From: an uncultured Dysosmobacter sp.
GTDB taxonomy: Bacteria; Bacillota; Clostridia; Oscillospirales; Oscillospiraceae
Direction of reading: 5' to 3'
Assembly (NCBI RefSeq): GCF_947631635.1
Contig: NZ_CANRMB010000022.1
Location: 1-55,227, forward strand
DNA length: 55,227 bases
The notes under the pieces were generated by a model. That model did not search any database and had not been told where the DNA came from. It was given only the letters and a program-made list of their open reading frames with translations. A program made the position numbers and the translations under genes. This document shows positions 49,347-55,227 of the stretch, piece after piece (the first letter of the stretch is position 1; every line of letters starts with the position of its first letter).

Positions 49347-50204
49347 TCAAATCTCCTCCTTTTGATATTCTCCAAAGCCCTCTCCCAACACCTCATGGGC
49401 ATCGCAGGCGATAAAAAAGGCCCTGGCATCCAACTCATGCACGATACGCTTGATCTGTACGATCTCCTTTTGGCGGAAGGCGATCATCAGCACCTGCTTC
49501 TCCGCGCCGGTATAGGCGCCCTGTCCCCGCAGGATCGTCACCCCGCGTCCCTGCTCCTCCATCAGCGCGGCGGCGATCTGCCGCCAGTTATCCGAGATGA
49601 TATAGGCCACCTTAGCGGTATTCAGGCCGTACAGGACGGTGTCCATCACCCGGGTGGACAGGAACAGCGCCACCACGCCATACAGCGCGGATTCCACGCG
49701 GCCAAAGGCCAGCGCCGCCAGCACCAGCACCACAAAGTCCGGGATCAGCATCAGCTTGCCCATGGGCAGCCAGGGAAATTTCAGCTTCAGCAGCCGGGCC
49801 ACGATGTCGGTGCCGCCGGTGGTGGCGCCCTGGGAAAACACAAGACCCAGACCCAGCCCCATCAGCGCGCCGCCGCAGAGGGCCGCCAGCATGGGGTCCA
49901 CAGGCGCAAAGGCGTGGGCCGCGGCGATGGCGTCGATGGCCACGGAACTGAGCGCCATGGAAAACAGGGATGTCGCCAGCAGGTGGAAGCCGATCAGCCG
50001 CCACCCCAGCAAAAACAGCGGGATATTCATCAAAATGGTCAACCCGCCCACTGAGAGGGCCGGGACCAGGGCATTGATCACCTGCGCCAGACCCGTGATG
50101 CCCCCCACGGCGACCTGATTCGGCGCGAACAGCCAGTCAAAGGCCAGCGCGTATATGATGGAGCCAACGGCGATCACGGCATAGCTTTTCAATACTTTTT
50201 TCAT
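49347..50204 (-). CDS. YitT family membrane protein
   Basis: 285 residues with five membrane helices (VIAVGSIIYALAFDWLFAP, AVGGITGLAQVINAL, GLVFSQGATTGGTDIVARLL) and the C-terminal DUF2179 domain (VAYIISDNWRQIAAAL to FFIACDAHEVLGEG). The ATG lies three bases after the parC-like stop, so it is expressed in the topoisomerase operon. It is a diverged paralogue of the protein at 43649. Substrate unknown. Confidence 0.88.
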   Translation of the reverse strand: MKKVLKSYAVIAVGSIIYALAFDWLFAPNQVAVGGITGLAQVINALVPALSVGGLTILMNIPLFLLGWRLIGFHLLATSLFSMALSSVAIDAIAAAHAFAPVDPMLAALCGGALMGLGLGLVFSQGATTGGTDIVARLLKLKFPWLPMGKLMLIPDFVVLVLAALAFGRVESALYGVVALFLSTRVMDTVLYGLNTAKVAYIISDNWRQIAAALMEEQGRGVTILRGQGAYTGAEKQVLMIAFRQKEIVQIKRIVHELDARAFFIACDAHEVLGEGFGEYQKEEI

Positions 50205-50207
50205 CGT

Positions 50208-52451
50208 TTAATCCAACAGCTTCATCTGCTGTTCCTCAGAATCCGCCTCCCGCAGCAGAGCGCCGGCGGCGGGAACAGCCCGGACCCGGTAGCGGCTCTG
50301 GTTGGTGATGGCGGTCTCCTCCAGAGGCTTCACGGTATCCAGATGGTACTTGGGCTTCATGTTCATCACCGCCACGCCCTGGGTGGTGCGGGTGGTCTTG
50401 GGCGCCAGCAGGGCGGTGTGGAAAATCAGGCAGCGGGGTTCCGTGGAGTACACCGCCAGCTCCTGGTCCCCGTCGATGCGGCGGATGCAGCGCAAGGGCG
50501 ATTTATCGGAGTAAGCGCCTGTGAGCTTCCGGCGGTTGGAGGTGGTCTTGTAGGCGGAGAGGTCCACCCGGGCCGCCTTGCCGTTTTCAAAGAAGAACAG
50601 CAGCGCGCCGGTGTACGCCCCCGGCAGCACGGCGTAGACCACATTCTCCCCGGCGTCCATGCCCAGCTTGGCGGGCAGGTAGTCGCCCAGGACGCTGGCC
50701 TTGGTGTCGTCGAATTCCGTGAGCCGCGTCTTGTAGACCTGGCACCGGTCGGTGAAGAACATGATCTCGGCGGCGCTGGTGGTGTCAAAGCTCTGGCGCA
50801 GGCCGTCGCCCTCCTTGAATTTTTGTTCGCTGCTCATGCGCAGGCTGAGGGGGGTGATCTTCTTGAAGTAGCCCTCCCGGGAGAGGAAGATGTGGACGGG
50901 ATATTCCTCCGCCGTCTCCTCCTCCACATAGGGCTCGATCTCATGGCCGTAGACGATGGAGGTCCGGCGGGGCTCGCCGTACTTTCTCGCCGCCTCGTTC
51001 AGCTCGTCCACAATGATCTTTTTCAGCCGTTTGGGGCTGTTCAGCACATCCTCCAGGTCGTCGATCTCGTCCCGCAGGGCGTCGGTCTCCTGCGTGCGCT
51101 TGAGGATGTACTCCTTGTTGATGTTCCGCAGCTTGATCTCCGCCACGTACTCCGCCTGGATCTGGTCGATGCCGAAGCCGATCATCAGGTTGGGAATGAC
51201 CTCGGACTCCTCCTCGGTCTCCCGGATGATCTTGATGGCCTTGTCGATGTCCAGCAGGATGCGCTTCAGGCCCTTCAGCAGGTGCAGCTTGTCCTTCTTC
51301 TTTTTCAGAACAAAGTACACCCGCCGCCGGACGGACTCGGTGCGCCAGGCGGCCCACTCCTCCAGAAGCTGCCGGACGCCCAGCACCCGGGGCATCCCCG
51401 CGATCAGCACGTTGAAGTTGCAGGAGAAGGAGTCCTCCAGAGGCGTCTGCTTATAGAGTTTGGCCATCAGCTTGTCCGGGTCCACGCCCCGTTTCAGGTC
51501 AATGGCCAGCTTCAAGCCGGAGAGGTCCGTCTCGTCCCGCATGTCGGCGATCTCCTTGGCCTTGCCCGCCTTGATCAGCTCGGCCACCTTGTCCAAGATT
51601 GCCTCCACGGTGGTGGAGTAGGGGATCTCGTAGATCTCAATCAGGTTTTCCGCTTTGACGTAGCGGTACTTGGCCCGGACTTTGACGCTGCCCCGGCCGG
51701 TCTCGTAGATCTCCCGGATGGCGGCGGGGTCGCAGATCAGCTCGCCGCCGGTGGGGAAGTCCGGGGCCAGCAGGGTCTCCGTCAGGTCGCAGTTCGGGTT
51801 TTTCAGGTAGGCGATGGTGGTGTCGCAGACCTCTTTCAGGTTGAATCCGCAGAACTGGGAGGCCATGCCCACGGCGATGCCGCTGTTGGCGGACACCAGG
51901 ATGTTGGGGAAGGTGGTGGGCAGCAGGGCCGGCTCCTTCATGGTGTTGTCGTAGTTGTCCACAAAGTCCACGGTGTCGCTGTCGATGTCCCGGAACAGCT
52001 CGGCGCAGATGGGGGTGAGCTTGGCCTCCGTGTACCGGGGGGCGGCCCAGGACATGTCCCGGGAATAGGTCTTGCCGAAGTTGCCCTTGGAGTCCACAAA
52101 GGGGGTCAGCAGTGCGCCGTAGCCCCGGGAGAGGCGGACCATGGTGTCGTAGATGGCGGCGTCGCCGTGGGGGTTCAGGCGCATGGTCTGGCCCACGATA
52201 TTGGCGGATTTTGTCCGGGCGCCGGTCATCAGGCCCATCTTGTACATGGTGTACAGGAGCTTGCGGTGGGAGGGCTTGAAGCCGTCGATCTCCGGGATGG
52301 CCCGGGAGACGATGACACTCATGGCGTAGGGCATGTAGTTGGTCTCCAGGGTGTCGGTGATGGGCTGCTCCACCACCGCCGCGTGGAGGCCCAGGACATT
52401 GGGATTATTGACTTTCGGCCGGGATTCCTCCGGCTGTTTTTTCTTAGCCAT
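50208..52451 (-). CDS. parC: type IIA DNA topoisomerase subunit A (ParC/GyrA-like)
   Basis: 747 residues. The breakage-reunion domain starts ITDTLETNYMPYAMSVIVSRAIPEIDGFKPSHRKLLY; the catalytic Tyr is in APRYTEAKL (about 140). A coiled-coil/tower region follows (about 370-480), then a C-terminal DNA-wrapping region (HIFLSREGYFKKIT, TRTTQGVAVMNMKPK). No clear gyrase-box (QRRGGKG) is visible, which favours a topoisomerase IV-like decatenase. It pairs with the subunit B gene at 52966; a RayT gene lies between. Start ATG at 52451, 4 nt after the RayT stop, with AAGGA upstream. Confidence 0.88.
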   Translation of the reverse strand: MAKKKQPEESRPKVNNPNVLGLHAAVVEQPITDTLETNYMPYAMSVIVSRAIPEIDGFKPSHRKLLYTMYKMGLMTGARTKSANIVGQTMRLNPHGDAAIYDTMVRLSRGYGALLTPFVDSKGNFGKTYSRDMSWAAPRYTEAKLTPICAELFRDIDSDTVDFVDNYDNTMKEPALLPTTFPNILVSANSGIAVGMASQFCGFNLKEVCDTTIAYLKNPNCDLTETLLAPDFPTGGELICDPAAIREIYETGRGSVKVRAKYRYVKAENLIEIYEIPYSTTVEAILDKVAELIKAGKAKEIADMRDETDLSGLKLAIDLKRGVDPDKLMAKLYKQTPLEDSFSCNFNVLIAGMPRVLGVRQLLEEWAAWRTESVRRRVYFVLKKKKDKLHLLKGLKRILLDIDKAIKIIRETEEESEVIPNLMIGFGIDQIQAEYVAEIKLRNINKEYILKRTQETDALRDEIDDLEDVLNSPKRLKKIIVDELNEAARKYGEPRRTSIVYGHEIEPYVEEETAEEYPVHIFLSREGYFKKITPLSLRMSSEQKFKEGDGLRQSFDTTSAAEIMFFTDRCQVYKTRLTEFDDTKASVLGDYLPAKLGMDAGENVVYAVLPGAYTGALLFFFENGKAARVDLSAYKTTSNRRKLTGAYSDKSPLRCIRRIDGDQELAVYSTEPRCLIFHTALLAPKTTRTTQGVAVMNMKPKYHLDTVKPLEETAITNQSRYRVRAVPAAGALLREADSEEQQMKLLD

Positions 52452-52454
52452 AGC

Positions 52455-52961
52455 TTATGGTTCCTTATCTTGTATCCACTTTTGTGGGTTATTGAGGATG
52501 TATTGCCGGGTGTTCCGGAGGTCGCATTGGTTGCGGATCACATGGTCGTAATAGCCCCGCTGCCAGAGTTTGGGACCGAAAGGTGCGCCCAACAGCCGGT
52601 ATTGCCAGTCCGTATAGGATTTCATCCGACCAATGATATCCGGTAGGGGACGGGCTCTGTCCCGTCCCGCCTCCAGGGCCGCCAGAAGATGGATATGATC
52701 CGGCATGATACAATAGGTGTCCACTGACACCCCTTCGTAGAGGGATGGGATATTTTGAATGGCCTGGTCCACGATCTGACCGAGTTCTGTCAGACATACC
52801 GATCCCGGCGGGACGGCACAGAGGCCGTCCCCTACGGAACACAGGACCTCCTGTCCGCGTATCCGTGTACAGACAGTGATGAAATACAGGCCGTTTTCCG
52901 CATAATCGTATGCTGGTAAACGCATCTGTTTTCGTTTTGGATATTCTCTTTCGTCCATCAT
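52455..52961 (-). CDS. REP-associated tyrosine transposase (RayT, IS200-like)
   Basis: About 169 residues of the Y1-transposase (HUH) fold: YFITVCTRIRGQEVL, the metal-binding MPDHIHLL (HxH), and LWQRGYYDHVIRNQ with the nucleophile Tyr near the C-terminus, then YILNNPQKW. RayT proteins act on REP palindromes and are usually single-copy domesticated genes. The ATG at 52961 starts 4 nt after the parE-like stop with no ribosome site, so translation is probably coupled. Its own coding sequence holds two REP-like hairpins (52643 and 52807). Confidence 0.88.
   Translation of the reverse strand: MMDEREYPKRKQMRLPAYDYAENGLYFITVCTRIRGQEVLCSVGDGLCAVPPGSVCLTELGQIVDQAIQNIPSLYEGVSVDTYCIMPDHIHLLAALEAGRDRARPLPDIIGRMKSYTDWQYRLLGAPFGPKLWQRGYYDHVIRNQCDLRNTRQYILNNPQKWIQDKEP
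52643..52671. repeat. REP-like hairpin inside rayT, copy 1
   Basis: A 29-bp unit beginning GTAGGGGACGG with an 8-bp GGGACGGG/CCCGTCCC stem. The reverse complement of 52807-52835 matches it at 27 of 29 positions; the two differences compensate each other in the stem. Confidence 0.75.
52807..52835. repeat. REP-like hairpin inside rayT, copy 2 (inverted)
   Basis: Inverted partner of 52643-52671, stem GGGACGGC/GCCGTCCC, lying in the RayT coding sequence around residues 43-51. The compensating base pair compared with copy 1 (G:C versus C:G) indicates selection or exchange at the level of structure. Confidence 0.75.
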
Positions 52962-52965
52962 ATTT

Positions 52966-54960
52966 TTACGAAATATCCGCCATCTCCAAATACTTATACC
53001 CGTTCTCGGCAATATGGTCCTTCCGCCCCTGCAGATTGTCGCCCAGCAGCAGGTCGAAGATCGCCGCCGTGCGCTCCACGTCCTCGGGCATCACCCGGAT
53101 GAGCCGCCGGGTCTCCGGGTTCATGGTGGTCAGCCACATCATGTCCGGGTCGTTCTCGCCCAGGCCCTTGGAGCGGTCAATCTTGTATTTCTTCCCCTCC
53201 AGGCCGCGGACGATGTCGTTTTTCTCCTTGTCGGAGTAGGCGAACCAGGTCTTGTCCCCGCAGTTGATCTCAAACAGGGGGGTCTCCGCGATGTAGACAT
53301 AGCCCTCTTTGATCAGCGTGGGCGTCAGGCGGTACAGCATGGTCAGGATCAGGGTGCGGATCTGGAAGCCGTCCACGTCGCCATCGGTGCAGATGACCAC
53401 CTTGTTCCACCGGAGATTGTTCAGATCAAAGGAGGCCATGTCCTTGACATGCTTGTTCTGCACCTCCACGCCGCAGCCCAGGACCTTGATGAGGTCCGTG
53501 ATGATCTCACTTTTGAAGATGCGGGCGTAGTCCGCCTTCAGGCAGTTCAGGATCTTGCCCCGGACGGGCATGATGCCCTGGTACTCGGAGTCCCGGGCCA
53601 GCTTGACGCTGCCCAGGGCGGAGTCGCCCTCCACGATGTAGATCTCCCGCTTGGAAACGTCCTTCGTCCGGCAGTCCACGAATTTCTGGACCCGGTTGGC
53701 GATGTCGATATTGCCGGAGAGCTTCTTTTTGATGTTCAGGCGGGCCTTTTCCGCGCTCTCCCGGGAGCGCTTGTTGATGAGCACCTGCTCCGCGATCTTC
53801 TCCGCGTCGAAGTGGTTTTCAATGAAGTAGATCTCCAGGTTCGTCCGCAGAAATTCGGTCATGGCCTCCTGGACGAACTTGTTGGTGATGGCCTTTTTCG
53901 TCTGGTTCTCGTAGCTGGTCTGGGTGGAGAAGTTGTTGGAGACCAGGACGATGCAGTCCTCGATGTCGTTCCAGGTGATCTTGCTCTCGTTTTTCTGGTA
54001 CTTGTTCTGCTCCCGGAGGTATTTGTCCAGGGCGGAGACAAAGGCGGACTTGGCGGCCTTCTCCGGGCTTCCGCCGTGCTCCAGCCAGGAGGAGTTGTGG
54101 TAGTGCTCAATGATGTTGACCTTGTTGGAAAAACAGCAGGCGCAGGAGAGCTTGACCTTATACTCCGGCTTGTCCGCCCGGTCCCGGCCCCGCTTCTCCG
54201 CCTGCCAGAACACGGGAGCAGTCAGGCTGTCCTCTCCGGCCAGCTCCGCTACGTAATCCACGATGCCGTTTTCATACAGGAATTCCGTGGTCTCAAATTT
54301 TCCGCCCTCCGTCTCATTGCGGAACCGGAAGGTAATGCCCGCGTTCACCACCGCCTGGCGCTTCATCACATCGGTGAAGTACCCGGCGGAGATGGCGATA
54401 TCCGTGAACACATCCAGGTCCGGCAGCCAGCGGGTGCGGGTGCCGGTCTTTCTGCTCTGATTTTTGGACAGGGGCGTCTTATTCAGGCCGCCCACGATCT
54501 CCCCCCGCTCAAAGTGCAGCGTGTACTCAAAGCCGTCCCGCCAGACGGTGACATCCATGTAGCGGGAGGCGTACTGGGTGGCGCAGGCGCCCAGGCCGTT
54601 GAGGCCCAGGGAGTACTCGTAGTTGTCGCCGGACACGTTGTCATACTTGCCGCCGGCGTACAGCTCGCAGTACACCAGCTCCCAGTTGTACCGCTGTTCC
54701 TTTTCATTCCAGTCCACGGGGCAGCCCCGGCCCGCGTCTTCCACCTCAATGGAGCGGTCCGCGTACCGGGTGACGGTGATGGTCCTGCCGTGGCCCTCCC
54801 GGGCCTCGTCGATGGAGTTGGAGAGAATCTCGAATACCGCATGCTCGCAGCCGTCCAGGCCGTCGGAGCCAAAAATGACGCCGGGCCGTTTTCGGACCCG
54901 GTCCGCGCCTTTCAGAGACGAGATGCTCTCGTTGCCGTAATCTTGCTTTTTCGTCGCCAT
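52966..54960 (-). CDS. parE: type IIA DNA topoisomerase subunit B (ParE/GyrB-like)
   Basis: 664 residues. GHKL ATPase: VRKRPGVIFGSDG, EILSNSIDEAREG (N box) and GLNGLGACATQYAS (G box). Toprim: YIVEGDSALGSVKLARD (EGDSA), CTDGDVDGFQIRTLIL (DGD) and KGLGENDPDMMWLTTM. It hydrolyses ATP to drive strand passage with subunit A. Sequence details (long GHKL insertion, CACCFSNKVN) set it apart from the main GyrB, so it is probably the topoisomerase IV or a third topoisomerase. It begins the operon parE-rayT-parC-yitT-lutC-lipoprotein. Confidence 0.88.
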   Translation of the reverse strand: MATKKQDYGNESISSLKGADRVRKRPGVIFGSDGLDGCEHAVFEILSNSIDEAREGHGRTITVTRYADRSIEVEDAGRGCPVDWNEKEQRYNWELVYCELYAGGKYDNVSGDNYEYSLGLNGLGACATQYASRYMDVTVWRDGFEYTLHFERGEIVGGLNKTPLSKNQSRKTGTRTRWLPDLDVFTDIAISAGYFTDVMKRQAVVNAGITFRFRNETEGGKFETTEFLYENGIVDYVAELAGEDSLTAPVFWQAEKRGRDRADKPEYKVKLSCACCFSNKVNIIEHYHNSSWLEHGGSPEKAAKSAFVSALDKYLREQNKYQKNESKITWNDIEDCIVLVSNNFSTQTSYENQTKKAITNKFVQEAMTEFLRTNLEIYFIENHFDAEKIAEQVLINKRSRESAEKARLNIKKKLSGNIDIANRVQKFVDCRTKDVSKREIYIVEGDSALGSVKLARDSEYQGIMPVRGKILNCLKADYARIFKSEIITDLIKVLGCGVEVQNKHVKDMASFDLNNLRWNKVVICTDGDVDGFQIRTLILTMLYRLTPTLIKEGYVYIAETPLFEINCGDKTWFAYSDKEKNDIVRGLEGKKYKIDRSKGLGENDPDMMWLTTMNPETRRLIRVMPEDVERTAAIFDLLLGDNLQGRKDHIAENGYKYLEMADIS

Positions 54961-55106
54961 AGATCCTCCAAACAGGCAGAAAGCGCCTGATCCGATTTTG
55001 CGCGCTCCCGCGCAGAAGATATTTCATAAGAATTCAGCGCGCAGTCAGCGCCACAGAAAGCTTTTCAGGCTTTTTGCGAATTCCGGCATGAAAATCAATA
55101 TGTAGC

Positions 55107-55135
55107 ATTGTATCACGATTTTTCCACTGGTTCAA
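55107..55135 (-). promoter_or_regulatory. promoter of the topoisomerase operon
   Basis: Minus strand TTGAAC (55130-55135), 17-bp spacer, TACAAT (55107-55112). It gives a leader of about 140 nt before the ATG at 54960; the leader contains GC-rich inverted repeats (GCGCGC) but no clear riboswitch. Confidence 0.75.
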
Positions 55136-55194
55136 GTATTTGCCCCTTTCCGGGAGTGTCCAAACACGCAGTTAAAGGAAGTCAAAGAGAGAAA

Positions 55195-55227
55195 ATGGCA
55201 CAGCAATCCCTGGATGTTTGGAGCGAT
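55195..55227 (+). CDS. 5' end of a gene cut by the window edge
   Basis: ATG at 55195 opens MAQQSLDVWSD and runs off the window; AAAGGAAG lies about 15 bp upstream. A start of this type (xxxVWxxVL) would fit the N-terminus of DnaA in clostridia, but 11 residues are too few to decide. Confidence 0.3.
   Translation, partial: MAQQSLDVWSD

Noticed and set aside
50343..52646. 767-codon open frame on the plus strand
   Set aside because: It is wholly antisense to the parC-like gene and part of rayT; its His/Leu/Gly/Val-rich translation is the usual shadow of a high-GC gene and shows no domain.
53014..54990. 658-codon open frame on the plus strand
   Set aside because: Antisense shadow of the parE-like gene, with low-complexity composition; the minus strand has EGDSA, DGD and GHKL motifs.

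Overview
The window looks like the chromosome of a gut Clostridia bacterium, probably Oscillospiraceae (Flavonifractor/Oscillibacter-like). The assignment rests on Gram-positive wzz/kinase/phosphatase exopolysaccharide genes, a class B sortase, LCP and YitT proteins, strong GGAGG ribosome sites, TTGACA/TATAAT promoters, and a high-GC core (about 60% or more, right third) next to lower-GC accessory DNA. No species-level marker is present.

Layout. (1) 1-5.5 kb is an insertion-sequence graveyard: three broken IS21-type istB copies with their 22-24 bp terminal repeats, an integrase fragment, and stranded pieces of a polysaccharide locus (heptose phosphatase, flippase) around two intact small membrane-protein genes. 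(2) 5.5-33.3 kb is one polysaccharide operon of about 28 kb on the minus strand, starting at a near-consensus promoter at 33260-33288. It runs from regulatory and export genes (chain-length protein, sortase B, LCP, sorting-signal protein, CpsB phosphatase, CpsD kinase), through a multi-repeat helicase and the initiating sugar transferase, to sugar-activation genes, glycosyltransferases, polymerase and flippase, and ends in a deleted rfbB. (3) 33.4-35.0 kb holds an IS110 element with a frameshifted transposase and a structured bridge-RNA-like end. (4) 35.0-42.6 kb is a decayed conjugative element (truncated integrase joined to truncated virB4, PrgI, ArdA/methylase genes, RHH protein) next to tRNA-Tyr and tRNA-Thr. 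(5) 42.6-55.2 kb is housekeeping: a small sigma-like module, two YitT proteins, a P-type ATPase, an XRE switch, tRNA-Gly, a lipoprotein, a LutC-like protein, and a type IIA topoisomerase pair (parE-like, parC-like) with a RayT transposase gene fitted between them.

How genes may work together. Within the polysaccharide operon a run of genes (SIS isomerase with KpsF-type ending, HAD phosphatases, DRE-TIM aldolase, CMP-sugar-type cytidylyltransferase, DUF115/CST-I-like protein) has the logic of a CMP-activated 2-keto sugar acid pathway, but with an HMGL-type aldolase in place of KdsA/NeuB. A second unusual pair is a YvcK/CofD-like domain fused to a HAD domain, overlapping a nucleotidyltransferase gene. 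The GDP-heptose pathway is only partly preserved: gmhA is intact, while hddA, hddC and gmhB are remnants. Genes were read by eye; no database or structure search was run.
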